Source: Drouetiella hepatica Uher 2000/2452
Lineage (GTDB): Bacteria; Cyanobacteriota; Cyanobacteriia; Elainellales; Elainellaceae
Assembly: GCA_019359505.1 (NCBI GenBank)
Contig: JAHHHD010000010.1
Location: 106,043 to 170,042 of the forward strand
DNA length: 64,000 bases
Direction of reading: 5' to 3'
Shown here: piece by piece, positions 9,801 through 18,176 of the stretch
Numbering within the stretch: position 1 is the first letter of the stretch
How the letters are laid out: each line of letters opens with the position of its first letter
Position numbers and translations under genes: made by a program
Notes under the pieces: model-generated
The model's database searches: none
Told to the model about the DNA's origin: nothing
The model's input: only the letters and a program-made list of their open reading frames with translations

Positions 9801-11826
9801 CAACAACGGCTTTTATCTGCAAGACCCCAATCCTGACGCCAGCGACGCAACTTCGGAAGCAATTTTTGTTTTCAGAGGCTCTGCGGGCAGCAAGCCCAAA
9901 GTCGGCGATTCGCTGAAGGTGACGGGTCGCGTCGATGAGTTTCGCGCCAGCGGTCGCAATAATGATTTATCCATTACTCAGATCAACGGCACCGTCACGG
10001 GAGCCGAATTTACCGTGCTGTCGAGCGACAATTCGCTGCCTATAGCAACCGTCATTGGTGCGGGCGGTCGCGTTCCACCCAATACGGTCATTGATAACGA
10101 TGCGATCGACGGCAATGTCGAGAACGTAGGCAGCGTCTTTGACCCCGCTCAAGACGGCATTGACTTCTATGAAAGTCTGGAAGGAATGCGGGTACAGATC
10201 AACAACGCTGTGGCGGTAAGCCCGACCAACGGCTTTGGTGAAATTGCGGTACTGGCAGACAATGGCGCAAATGCGGGCGTTCGCACCGCTAGAGGCGGCA
10301 TCAACATCCAGCCGGGAGACTTCAATCCAGAACGGATCATTGTCGATGATGTGATTGTCAGCAGACCTCCATTTGTGAACGTGGGCGATCGCTTTACTAG
10401 CCCGACTGTAGGAGTCCTGGATTACAGCTTCAGCAACTTCAAACTGCTGAATACAGAACCACTTCAGGCAGCATCCGCCGGATTGCAAAAGGAAGTCACG
10501 GCTCTGGTGGGAGGGAACGATCAGTTGACGATCGCCACCTTCAATGTGGAAAACCTTGATCCGAAGCTGGAAGACATCAGCAAGGTGAACGGTCAAAGCG
10601 CCAGCAACGTGGATGATGACTTAGGCAGCGGCAAATTTGCGGCTCTAGCCGATCGCATTGTCAACAACTTGCAGTCTCCCGATATTATTTCGCTGGAGGA
10701 GATTCAGGACAGCACGGGCGGCGAAATCAACGATGGCGTAGTCGATGCTGACGTGACTTTCCAGACGCTGATTCACACCATCAAAGCGGCAGGCGGCCCA
10801 GCTTACGAGTACCGCAGCATTGACCCTGTGGAAGGACAAGACGGCGGACAGCCCGGTGGCAACATTCGGGTCGGCTTTCTGTTTAACCCAGCAAGAGTGC
10901 AGTTTGTCGATCGCCCAGGCGGTGGCTCGACCACAGACACCACGCTAGTAGAGGGCGAACTGTCGGCGAGTCCCGGTCGCATCGACCCGACCAACCCTGC
11001 TTTCAACACCAGCCGCAAGCCGCTCGTGGGTGAGTTCCTGTTCAACGGCAACACTGTTTACGTCATCGCCAACCACTTTAACTCTAAGGGAGGCGATCAG
11101 CCGCTGTTTGGACGCTTCCAGCCGCCCACATTGACGACTGAAGCGCAGCGTTTGGAACAGGCGGCGATCGTCCGCAGCTTTGTGGATGAACTGCTGGCAG
11201 TCAATGCCAACGCTAATGTCCTGGTGGTGGGAGACATCAACGACTTCCAGTTCTCCAACCCCATACAGGTGTTGACCGCAGGAGGCGCACTGTCTACCTT
11301 GATTGACACCTTGCCGATCAGCGAGCAGTACACCTACAACTTTGAGGGCAACGCCCAGGTCTTGGATCACATTCTGGTCAGCAGCAGCCTTGTGCCTAAG
11401 TCGGAAGTCGATGTGGTTCACATCAACTCAGAGTTTGCTGATCAAGATAGCGACCATGATCCGATCGTTTCTCGTTTGACGCTGACTCCGCTGCTGCGGG
11501 GCGCGACTGCCAATGACATGCTAGTGGGCACAAATGCCGCAGAAACGATCGTGGGTGGACTAGGTGACGATATTCTGACGGGCAATGGGGGAAGCGATCG
11601 CTTCCTGATCAGCACCGGAACAGGTACCGATACGATTACCGACTTTACCTCAGGTCAAGACCTCATTCAGCTCACAGGTGGTCTGGGCTTTGGCCAGCTC
11701 AGCATCGCCCAGGGAACAGGCACAAGCGCCCATGATGCCCTCTTGCAGGTAGGTAGTGAGACGATCGCCATTCTCACGGGAGTACAGGCTAATACGCTGA
11801 CCGCCAACAACTTTGCGATCGGCTAA
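6898..11826 (+). CDS. Giant RTX-tailed secreted protein: choice-of-anchor I / phytase-like / nuclease
   Basis: About 1642 aa from the ATG at 6898. Order of modules: choice-of-anchor I beta-propeller (nt 6990-7650); esterase-like phytase-family segment (7680-8930: TTDRGPNGEP, DTEGIVVAADGTFWLVDEY); more anchor I sequence (9000-9700: YLVLANEGDARDY); an OB-like nuclease N-domain (9720-10480); an endonuclease/exonuclease/phosphatase domain (10500-11490) with IATFNVENLD, SLEEIQD, VVGDINDFQ and SDHDPI intact; then a short RTX calcium-binding tail (GGLGDDILTGNGGSDRF). No Sec signal is seen, and the RTX tail indicates type I secretion. Likely role: extracellular nuclease or phosphohydrolase releasing phosphate. 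Twin of the next gene. Confidence 0.85.
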   Translation: MSAFSLTDPNNQNFSALSSVLDSASSLRKVSGFLGTGAEISAYDSDSKRLFAVSGQTSVQVLDLSNPSSPVLVQTIDLSSYGGAANSVAVSNGLVAVAVEATVRTSPGKVVLLNAQGVVQGAIAVGAVPDMVTFTPDGKKILVANEGEPSSYGQPNSIDPVGSVSIIDLFSAPAPTVATASFESFNAQKADLQGRGVRITSPNATVAQDFEPEYITVSADGKTAWVTLQESNAIALIDIATAKVTSILPLGLKDFSKGLPTVTTYEFGDRPPLGTTATVNPSDPSQITAGQEILLGGFSGLFFEGTAANGSLKFITTTDRGPNGEPTELNASNPGLERPFALPDFQPQIIRFELDRSTGKISLTEQIKLSQADGTPITGLPNLQNGAAGTAYTDEVGVDLFGNILSNDSLGADTEGIVVAADGTFWLVDEYRPAIYHFDQAGKLIDRFIPEGAPTDGGEFGTPALPAVYAQRRSNRGFEAVALEGNKLYAFIQSAIDNPDSAADTASRASRNTRILEFDIVTKQVTGEYLYVQDDISASGTAKTDKIGDAVSLGNGKFLVVERDDRSTTSSNKLIYEIDLKGATNINSAANLTKIPAGKTIEQLTVAELDSADLNPVNKRLVTNAAAIGYTGVEKLEGLALIDANTIAIVNDNDFGLAGGVVSGDGSITGLSNTPVKLGIIEFNQSNGLDASDRDGAGGTGAINIQPQPVFGLYQPDAIASYSFNGQTYLVLANEGDARDYTGFLDEIRVGSNAYRLDPTAFPNAAALKDNAVLGRLTVSNVSGDTDGDGDFDRIELIGARSFSIRDAAGNLVFDSGNQLELITAAAVPTLFNSNGAADTFDTRSDNKGPEAEGVTVGTVNDRTYAFVGLERTGGVMVYEITNPNQPVFVEYVSTADDVSPEGLTFVSADKSPNGKPLLITTNEVSSTVAVFEFVPPTRISDIQGNSQVSPLVGKTVTDVRGIVTAVTNNGFYLQDPNPDASDATSEAIFVFRGSAGSKPKVGDSLKVTGRVDEFRASGRNNDLSITQINGTVTGAEFTVLSSDNSLPIATVIGAGGRVPPNTVIDNDAIDGNVENVGSVFDPAQDGIDFYESLEGMRVQINNAVAVSPTNGFGEIAVLADNGANAGVRTARGGINIQPGDFNPERIIVDDVIVSRPPFVNVGDRFTSPTVGVLDYSFSNFKLLNTEPLQAASAGLQKEVTALVGGNDQLTIATFNVENLDPKLEDISKVNGQSASNVDDDLGSGKFAALADRIVNNLQSPDIISLEEIQDSTGGEINDGVVDADVTFQTLIHTIKAAGGPAYEYRSIDPVEGQDGGQPGGNIRVGFLFNPARVQFVDRPGGGSTTDTTLVEGELSASPGRIDPTNPAFNTSRKPLVGEFLFNGNTVYVIANHFNSKGGDQPLFGRFQPPTLTTEAQRLEQAAIVRSFVDELLAVNANANVLVVGDINDFQFSNPIQVLTAGGALSTLIDTLPISEQYTYNFEGNAQVLDHILVSSSLVPKSEVDVVHINSEFADQDSDHDPIVSRLTLTPLLRGATANDMLVGTNAAETIVGGLGDDILTGNGGSDRFLISTGTGTDTITDFTSGQDLIQLTGGLGFGQLSIAQGTGTSAHDALLQVGSETIAILTGVQANTLTANNFAIG

Positions 11827-11845
11827 ATCTTGCTCTTTTGCATTT

Positions 11846-11875
11846 TCCTCAGCTCCTTCCAAAAGGGGCTGAGGA
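11846..11875 (+). terminator. Hairpin after the first RTX gene
   Basis: Stem TCCTCAGC / GCTGAGGA with a 10-16 base loop, followed by GATTATTTT. It looks like a weak intrinsic terminator 20 bp after the stop, so the two RTX genes may be separately or only partly co-transcribed. Confidence 0.6.
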
Positions 11876-11965
11876 GATTATTTTGACTGGCTACACCCGA
11901 TCGCGTTTCTAGTTTATGAATTTACTCGCCTGATTCACCTGTTTGATTCACCCCCAGGATCTACC

Positions 11966-14900
11966 ATGACTGAACCTACGACCATCCGGTTTTCCCAATT
12001 CAATGCCTCGCTGAATCGCAACAATGAAGGGGCTTTGGTTCAAGATCTGTCTACCCCCAACAACGCTCAGGCTAAAGCCGTTGCCGAAATTATTCAGCGT
12101 ACTAGCCCCGATGTGCTGCTGATCAATGAATTCGATTACGTCTCAGCCGATCCGCTGGCTCCCGTCAAACTCTTTCAGCAGAACTATCTGTCCCTGAGTC
12201 AGAACGGTGCCAATCCAGTGGACTACCCCTACGCCTACATTGCCCCCTCCAACACTGGAATTGCTTCCGGATTTGACCTCAACAACGACGGGCGCACCGT
12301 CACCACTCCCGGCGCAGCGGGCTATGGCGATGATGCCTTTGGCTTCGGCAACTTCCCCGGACAGTTCGGGATGCTGCTGCTGTCGAAATACCCGATCGAC
12401 ACAGATAACATTCGCACCTTTCAAAACTTTCTCTGGAAAGATATTCCCGGTTCGCTGCTGCCGACGGTCAGCCTCCCCGGTTCTGGCACACCCTGGTATT
12501 CTGCCGAAGAGCAGGCGGCATTGCCCCTGTCGTCCAAGAGCCATTGGGATGTACCGATCGTCGTCAATGGGCAAACGATTCACGCGCTGGTTAGCCACCC
12601 CACGCCGCCCGTGTTTGACGGAGCCGAAGATCGCAACGGCAAGCGCAACGCGGATGAAATTCGCTTTTGGGCAGATTATGTTAGCCCCGGCGAAGGCGAC
12701 TACATCTATGATGATCAGGGCGGCAGCGGCGGACTGCAATTTGGCTCTAGCTTCGTGATCATGGGCGATCAGAATGCTGACCCCCAGGATGGCGACAGCT
12801 TCGGCAAAGCCATTTCGCAGCTTTTGCAAAACCCCAACATCAACACTAATTTCATTCCCACCAGCGCAGGCGCAGTTCAGCAGTCGGATTTGCAGAAAGG
12901 AGCCAACCTCACCCACAAGAGCAACCCCGCCTTCGACACCGCCGACTTTGCCGACACCACCCCCGGAAATGTGCGCGCGGATTACGTCCTCCCTTCCAAC
13001 GACCTGGAAATCACTGATTCGCAGGTGTTTTGGCCGCTCGATACCGATCCGCTGTTCCGTCTTGTGGGCGTTTTTAACCCTGCATTGCCGGGTGGCTATC
13101 CCAGCTCCGATCACAAGTTGGTGTGGGTGGATTTGCAGTTGGGTGCCGATCGTCCCGGAAAAACGGTAGTCAGCGCCGACTTTGCTGGACAGCAGATTTT
13201 TCCCACCAACACCACCCAAACCTTGAACGGCATCACCACTCAAATTGGCGGTCTGTCGGGCTTGACCTACGACGCAGCCAATGATCGCTACTACGTGGTG
13301 GCTGACGATCGTGGCGATCGCACCATTGCGGGTTCCGGCACTACGCCGCCTCCGGCAGACAACACGCCGCCCCGGTTCTACACCGTCGAGATCAAGCTAG
13401 ATGCCAACGGCGCACCCAGCACCACCTTCACAGGCGTGACCCTGCTGCGCGACAGCGAAGGCAAAACCTTTGCCCCACTGCGGCTCGATCCAGAAGACAT
13501 TGTGTTGACCCAAAAAGGGACAGTATTTATCTCTTCTGAGGGCGAAGCTAATATCGCCGCCGGACGGATCACCAATCCGTTTGTGAATGAATTTGATCCC
13601 ATGACCGGACAACAACTGCGATCGCTCCTCGTTCCCCAGAAGTTCCTGCCCGTGGTGCAAGATACGAACGGCAACGGCAGAACTGATGCAGGCGATACGC
13701 AGACCGCTGGCATTCGCAACAACCTGGCATTCGAGAGCCTGACGATCACGCCGGATCAAAAATTCCTGTACACGGCCACGGAAAATGCCCTGTTCCAGGA
13801 CGGCTCCATTGCCACAGTCACCAGCGGTTCGCCATCGCGGATCATTCAATACAATCTCGTCACAGGTCAACCTGAGAAAGAATATCTCTACAATGTTGAC
13901 CCGGTAGCAAAAGCCTCAATTCCAGAAACCGCCTTCAATACCAATGGTCTGGTGGACTTACTGGCGATCGACGATCGCGGCACTTTCTTATCGGTCGAGC
14001 GTTCCTTTTCCACAGGCGTTCCCGGCACAGGCAACACCATCAAGATCTACGAAATCAGCCTGCAAGGCGCGACCGACATCAGCGCGATCGAATCCCTCAG
14101 CAGCCTCAGTGCCGAGCAGTTGGCCAACCTTCAGCCCGCCCAAAAACGGCTGGTGCTGAACCTGGATGATCTGAACCTGCCCACCGGAACGGACAACATT
14201 GAAGGCATCGAATTTGGGCCTAAACTCGCCGACGGTCGCCAGTCGATCGTCTTGGTGAGCGACAACAACTTTAGCGGCACGCAGTTCACGCAAATCCTTA
14301 CCCTGAGCGCCAACCTGGTGACAACCGTTGCGCCCACGGTGGAAACCAGCCCGGAGCGTCTCAACGATCCTAACGTGCCCTTTAGCCAGCGCGCCGACTC
14401 CGACGATCCCGCGATCTACCTGAATACCGCCAATGCCGACGATAGCCTGGTGCTAACCACCCTGAAAAACGGCGGTATTGAAGTTCACGACTTGGCAGGC
14501 AACACCCTCCAGACCGTCAACCCCGGCAATATTCGGTACAATAACGTCGATTTGCTCTATGGCTTCAACCTGGGCGGACAGAGCGTCGATATCGCGGTGG
14601 CCAGCGATCGCAACAACGACAAGCTCGTCATCTTCAAAGTCACCGCCAGCCCCGTCAACGGCAAATACCTGGAAGACATCACCGACAGCAGCATCGGCAC
14701 CCTGTTCCAGGCGGCTCCCTTTGACCCACCTTATTCCGATTCGACCCGCAGCGCCTACGGCTTGGCGACCTACAACAGCCCCGTCACAGGCGATGCCTAC
14801 GTTTTTGCCAGCCGCCGCCAAACCGGAGACGTGGCGCAATACAAGCTGATTGATGCCGGGAACGGCAAAATTGGCGCAACCCGCGTTCGCCAGTTCACCA

Positions 14901-15898
14901 TTCCTGTCCCGGCTTCCGCACCTGCCGATACAGAAGCCCAAACCGAGGGCATGGTTACCGATCGCGAACTAGGCTATCTCTACATCGGTCAGGAAGACGT
15001 GGGCATCTGGAAATTTCAGGCAGAGCCGACGGGCAGCAACACAGGCACGCTGATTGAACCCGTCAAAGCGCTGGGCGGTCAATACATTGCCAACGATGTC
15101 GAAGGTCTAACCATCTACTATTCTGCCAACGGCACAGGCTATCTGCTCGCCTCTAGCCAGGGTGACAACACCTTTGCCGTTTTCAGCCGCGAAGGCAGCA
15201 ACGAGTACATTGGTCAGTTTGCTGTCGGCAGCAGCGGTACGATCGACAGCGTGCAAGAATCCGACGGCGCAGAGGTGATTAACGTCCCCCTCGGCTCCAA
15301 CTTCCCCTTCGGTCTGTTCGTCACCCAAGACGGCTCCAACGACCCCGCCCGAATTGTTGAGGATGAAAACATCAGCAACAACTTCAAGTACGTTCCCTGG
15401 GAAAACATCGCCGCTCCTCTGGGACTGACGATCGACACCACCAACACCCTCCAGACCTCAACCCAGCACGGCGGTTCTGGCAACGATGTCTTGGCAGGAA
15501 CGGAAGCCAACGATCGCCTCCTCGGCAACGATGGCGACGATGTGTTGATCGGCTACGGCGGCAACGACCTGCTGATCGGCGGCAGCGGCAGCGACGGGCT
15601 AGACGGCGGCAGCGGCAGCGATACCCTGCGCGGAAACCAAGGCAACGACTACCTGCAAGGACGCAACGGTGCCGACCTGTTTGTCTTTGCGGTGGGCGAC
15701 GGCACAGACATCGTTGCAGATTTTAGTCTGAGTGAGGGCGATCGCATTGGCTTGTCGGGAGGTCTTACCTTCGGTCAGCTCATCCTTACCCAACAGGGCA
15801 GCAACACCCTCATCCAAGCCGGAACTGAGGCTCTAGCAGTCCTGAACAATGTTCAAGCTAGCACCCTCACGAGTGCAGCGTTTACTGCTGTCGCCTAA
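11966..15898 (+). CDS. Giant RTX-tailed secreted protein: EEP nuclease / phytase-like / beta-propeller phytase
   Basis: 1310 aa. Modules in order: endonuclease/exonuclease/phosphatase domain (nt 11990-13150) with LLINEFDY, HALVSHPTPP, VIMGDQNADPQDG and SSDHKLVWVDL; an esterase-like phytase-family domain (13150-14330: GLSGLTYDAANDRYYVVADD); a 3-phytase beta-propeller-like domain (14340-15460: ADSDDPAIYLN, LLYGF, DVEGLTIYY); and RTX repeats (15470-15700: GGSGNDVLAG, GNDGDDVLIG, GGSGSDTLRG). Phytases release phosphate from inositol phosphates, so an extracellular phosphate-scavenging role is likely. The module order is the reverse of the preceding gene. Export is presumably by type I secretion, but no ABC/MFP secretion genes lie in the window. 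Confidence 0.85.
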   Translation: MTEPTTIRFSQFNASLNRNNEGALVQDLSTPNNAQAKAVAEIIQRTSPDVLLINEFDYVSADPLAPVKLFQQNYLSLSQNGANPVDYPYAYIAPSNTGIASGFDLNNDGRTVTTPGAAGYGDDAFGFGNFPGQFGMLLLSKYPIDTDNIRTFQNFLWKDIPGSLLPTVSLPGSGTPWYSAEEQAALPLSSKSHWDVPIVVNGQTIHALVSHPTPPVFDGAEDRNGKRNADEIRFWADYVSPGEGDYIYDDQGGSGGLQFGSSFVIMGDQNADPQDGDSFGKAISQLLQNPNINTNFIPTSAGAVQQSDLQKGANLTHKSNPAFDTADFADTTPGNVRADYVLPSNDLEITDSQVFWPLDTDPLFRLVGVFNPALPGGYPSSDHKLVWVDLQLGADRPGKTVVSADFAGQQIFPTNTTQTLNGITTQIGGLSGLTYDAANDRYYVVADDRGDRTIAGSGTTPPPADNTPPRFYTVEIKLDANGAPSTTFTGVTLLRDSEGKTFAPLRLDPEDIVLTQKGTVFISSEGEANIAAGRITNPFVNEFDPMTGQQLRSLLVPQKFLPVVQDTNGNGRTDAGDTQTAGIRNNLAFESLTITPDQKFLYTATENALFQDGSIATVTSGSPSRIIQYNLVTGQPEKEYLYNVDPVAKASIPETAFNTNGLVDLLAIDDRGTFLSVERSFSTGVPGTGNTIKIYEISLQGATDISAIESLSSLSAEQLANLQPAQKRLVLNLDDLNLPTGTDNIEGIEFGPKLADGRQSIVLVSDNNFSGTQFTQILTLSANLVTTVAPTVETSPERLNDPNVPFSQRADSDDPAIYLNTANADDSLVLTTLKNGGIEVHDLAGNTLQTVNPGNIRYNNVDLLYGFNLGGQSVDIAVASDRNNDKLVIFKVTASPVNGKYLEDITDSSIGTLFQAAPFDPPYSDSTRSAYGLATYNSPVTGDAYVFASRRQTGDVAQYKLIDAGNGKIGATRVRQFTIPVPASAPADTEAQTEGMVTDRELGYLYIGQEDVGIWKFQAEPTGSNTGTLIEPVKALGGQYIANDVEGLTIYYSANGTGYLLASSQGDNTFAVFSREGSNEYIGQFAVGSSGTIDSVQESDGAEVINVPLGSNFPFGLFVTQDGSNDPARIVEDENISNNFKYVPWENIAAPLGLTIDTTNTLQTSTQHGGSGNDVLAGTEANDRLLGNDGDDVLIGYGGNDLLIGGSGSDGLDGGSGSDTLRGNQGNDYLQGRNGADLFVFAVGDGTDIVADFSLSEGDRIGLSGGLTFGQLILTQQGSNTLIQAGTEALAVLNNVQASTLTSAAFTAVA

Positions 15899-15973
15899 TG
15901 ACCAGGGCATTGCAAGAGGTCGCAGTGCAACCCTGCAAAACTCTGTCCGCTAGAAGTCTCTGATAGAAGTCTG

Positions 15974-16077
15974 CTATGCCGATTTAAACGAATTTGTGGG
16001 CACATTGAACCTCAGAAGGGGCTTGGCAATGCCAAGCCCGTACCGGGATCTGTCGTGGTTCCAATTCAAATTGGTAT
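15974..16077 (-). repeat. Palindrome-bounded element C, copy C2 (inverted)
   Basis: Reverse-complement copy of the element at 6274-6375, with about four mismatches visible over its length and slightly degraded at the end near 15974. With C1 it brackets the two RTX genes in inverted orientation. Confidence 0.85.
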
Positions 16078-16096
16078 TCCAATTCAAATTGGTATT
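16061..16096. repeat. 18-bp tandem duplication at the end of element C2
   Basis: Two identical units CCAATTCAAATTGGTATT. Each is itself a partial palindrome made from the ATACCAATTT-type end of element C, so the element terminus has been locally duplicated. Confidence 0.85.
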
Positions 16097-16180
16097 AGAA
16101 GAGTGCTGTAGACAGATGTTGTGGAAGCTAATGAGTAGCGTCAGCTCTCGGCTGAATTGGGTCAGCAGCTCGTAATTATG

Positions 16181-16219
16181 AAAAGCAGGAGCGTTCTGTA
16201 GCAACGCTCCTGCTTTTTG
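16181..16219. terminator. Strong hairpin, probable intrinsic terminator
   Basis: Stem AAAAGCAGGAGCGTT / AACGCTCCTGCTTTT with a 7-9 base loop and a T-run on the plus strand. The flanking A and T runs make it usable in both directions. It lies downstream of the RTX pair and upstream of the fasciclin gene. Confidence 0.8.
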
Positions 16220-16377
16220 CGCATTGTGCCTTCGCCCCTTCCTAAAGCTTGATCTTTGGGGCATTAATCTCTCTCTCTTGGTCGAAGGGAATCTTTTTTC
16301 ACCCCCCTATGCTGGTGTGAGTTGGGTGATTCACAAAAATTGATGAACCTTACTTAACATATTGAAGGAGGCTAAGT

Positions 16378-17058
16378 ATGCTTCAGAGAAGCAAGTTTTC
16401 AAGCAGCGTGCTAGTAGGTCTGATGAGCCTAGGATTTATTGGAGCGATCGCCGCTACTCCAGTTCTGGCGGGCGGATCGACCACAAGTGGATCGACCACA
16501 AGCGGATCGCCTACAGGTGGATTGATGACAGGTGGATCGTCCACAGGCGGCTCCAATGTACCCAGCAACGCAACTGAGCGAGATGGTGCCGTTCGGGTGC
16601 CTGAGGCAGGGACAACACAATCGATCGACACACGCAGCCAGAGCTTAGGTCAGGTTGTCAGCGGCAGTGCAGATTTCAGTACGCTAGAGACTGCTATCAA
16701 GGCAGCAGGGCTAGAGCAGGCTTTCGAGGGAACTGAACCTGTCACGATATTTGCCCCCACCAATGAGGCATTTGCGGCAATTCCTGCTGAGGCGCTGAGA
16801 CAGCTACTCTTGCCTGAGAACCGAAATGCTCTGCGTCAGATTTTGACCTACCACGTGGTGCAAGGTAGCCTCACCTCTGATGCGATCCAAGCAGGGGATG
16901 TGAACACGGCAGAAGGATCAGATGTGACGATCGCCACTAACTCTGGTAAAGTCACGGTTTCTGGCGCAAATGTCACCCAGGCAGACATTGTGACCCGCAA
17001 TGGCGTAATCCACGCGATCGACCAAGTGCTGCTTCCTCCCGATCTCAAGCTTCAGTAA
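16378..17058 (+). CDS. Secreted fasciclin (FAS1) domain protein
   Basis: 226 aa starting at an ATG preceded by a strong GAAGGAGG site. A signal peptide (LVGLMSLGFIGAIAATPVLA, about residues 12-31) is followed by a low-complexity Gly/Ser/Thr linker built from repeated GGST/TSGS units. A complete FAS1 domain follows (about 85-226) with the H1 motif TIFAPTNEAFAAIP and the H2 motif NGVIHAIDQVLLPP. FAS1 proteins act in cell adhesion or surface binding. It is monocistronic with hairpins on both sides. Confidence 0.9.
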   Translation: MLQRSKFSSSVLVGLMSLGFIGAIAATPVLAGGSTTSGSTTSGSPTGGLMTGGSSTGGSNVPSNATERDGAVRVPEAGTTQSIDTRSQSLGQVVSGSADFSTLETAIKAAGLEQAFEGTEPVTIFAPTNEAFAAIPAEALRQLLLPENRNALRQILTYHVVQGSLTSDAIQAGDVNTAEGSDVTIATNSGKVTVSGANVTQADIVTRNGVIHAIDQVLLPPDLKLQ

Positions 17059-17106
17059 ACCGCATCTAGGTTGCTGGGTTCTACGCTAAGTTCTGGGCTA
17101 AAGGGT

Positions 17107-17143
17107 GAGGGTTTTCTAGGAAAGCAGCTTTCTGAAAACCCTC
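17107..17143. terminator. Nested hairpin between convergent genes
   Basis: Outer stem GAGGGTTTTC / GAAAACCCTC encloses an inner GAAAG/CTTTC stem. It sits between the ends of the fasciclin and pentapeptide genes. It lacks a clear T-run, so terminator function is probable rather than certain. Confidence 0.55.
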
Positions 17144-17173
17144 GCGCTGGTTGGTACTTAGAGCGGATGGGCG

Positions 17174-17689
17174 CTAGGGGTGAACTGAACCATCTGGCAT
17201 TCTTGCGCCTTGCAGAGTAGCGCCTGTCAGGTCAGGGCATCCACCAAAATTGAGGCTGACGGTGGCTCCATTGTCGGTCGTGTTTAGGTTCATTCCTACA
17301 GGCGCACTGGGCGAAGGCGTGATGGGACTGCGATCGATTTGAAACCCAAAGTTTGAGTTGCCATCTGCCCGAACGCTGAAGCTAAACCCGTTGCATCCTA
17401 GGTCTGCGCCCTCAAGATTGGCATTGCGTAGGTTAGTTCGCTGCAGATTGGCGCTGCCTAAATTCGTTCCCTGTAAATCTGCGCCTTCAAGGTTTGCCCC
17501 AGACAAATCTGCTTTTTTCAAATCTAGCCTCGCTAGATCTGCTCCTTTCAGATCGCAGTCTAAGCATTTTCCAGTCTCTATCAGTCCTTGAATGCGGCTT
17601 CTCTGAGCAGCTACCTCGACTCCATACAATCCACCCGCCGTAATTCCAGCAACTAGGGCAACCGCGATCGCCGCCTTTTGAAGGTTCAT
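17174..17689 (-). CDS. Exported pentapeptide-repeat protein
   Basis: 171 aa. An N-terminal hydrophobic segment (AAIAVALVAGITAGGLYGV) acts as signal or anchor. CLDC follows (C42, C45), then about eleven A(D/N)Lxx pentapeptides (ADLARLDLKKADLSGANLEG and on), which fold as a right-handed quadrilateral beta helix. The last ~65 residues are a separate domain containing a final ADLTGATLQGA-like repeat. Function is unknown, as for most of the family. It begins 100 bp from the small zinc-ribbon gene on the same strand. Confidence 0.8.
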   Translation of the reverse strand: MNLQKAAIAVALVAGITAGGLYGVEVAAQRSRIQGLIETGKCLDCDLKGADLARLDLKKADLSGANLEGADLQGTNLGSANLQRTNLRNANLEGADLGCNGFSFSVRADGNSNFGFQIDRSPITPSPSAPVGMNLNTTDNGATVSLNFGGCPDLTGATLQGARMPDGSVHP

Positions 17690-17789
17690 TGTGTCGTTTA
17701 AGGGACTCTAGAAATACGCCCTGCTCCTATGGTAGTGACTACAAGATCGGGCGATCGGTTTCCTGAGAAGTGCTTGAAGACGCTTGAAG

Positions 17790-17984
17790 CTAGTCGTCTG
17801 GAAACTGCCAGCAGGAGATATGTTCCACATTTCGACTCCCGCATGAGCAAGGGTCGTGGGCAGATGCAACCCACTGGCGATCGCATTCCCGGCAGTGGCA
17901 CCAGATATTGCAGCGATCGGCTTCCGCAATCCGCAGCTGCCACTCGTACAGCTCTTCTGAACTCAGCTGAGAAGGATCTTCCAT
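17790..17984 (-). CDS. Small zinc-ribbon-like protein
   Basis: 64 aa, acidic, with six cysteines: C25, C29, C31, C34, C46 and C48. C31-x2-C34 with C46-x-C48 could form a zinc knuckle. The aromatic tail (HISCWQFPDD) looks conserved in style. I know similar short cyanobacterial proteins but no function. Start ATG 17984. Confidence 0.6.
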   Translation of the reverse strand: MEDPSQLSSEELYEWQLRIAEADRCNIWCHCRECDRQWVASAHDPCSCGSRNVEHISCWQFPDD

Positions 17985-18176
17985 GCTGCCCTCTGGTTAT
18001 TTCTCCAAATTAGAAGTCTAAAATTCTGAGTTCTCTTGTTTCGCTCTTGATTCCCAACTTCACTCTCAAGGGTCTGTTGTAAATCTTCTTCCTTCTGACT
18101 ATTGCAAACTTCGACCGACAATCAGACACTGAGTATGGGAGTTGATTGGTTGTTAAGAAGCAGTTAAGAGGTCATT

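Noticed and set aside
16383..16631. Frames opposite and beside the FAS1 signal/linker region
   Set aside because: Artefacts of the Gly/Ser/Thr repeat in other frames; the plus-strand FAS1 gene has the ribosome site and domain.
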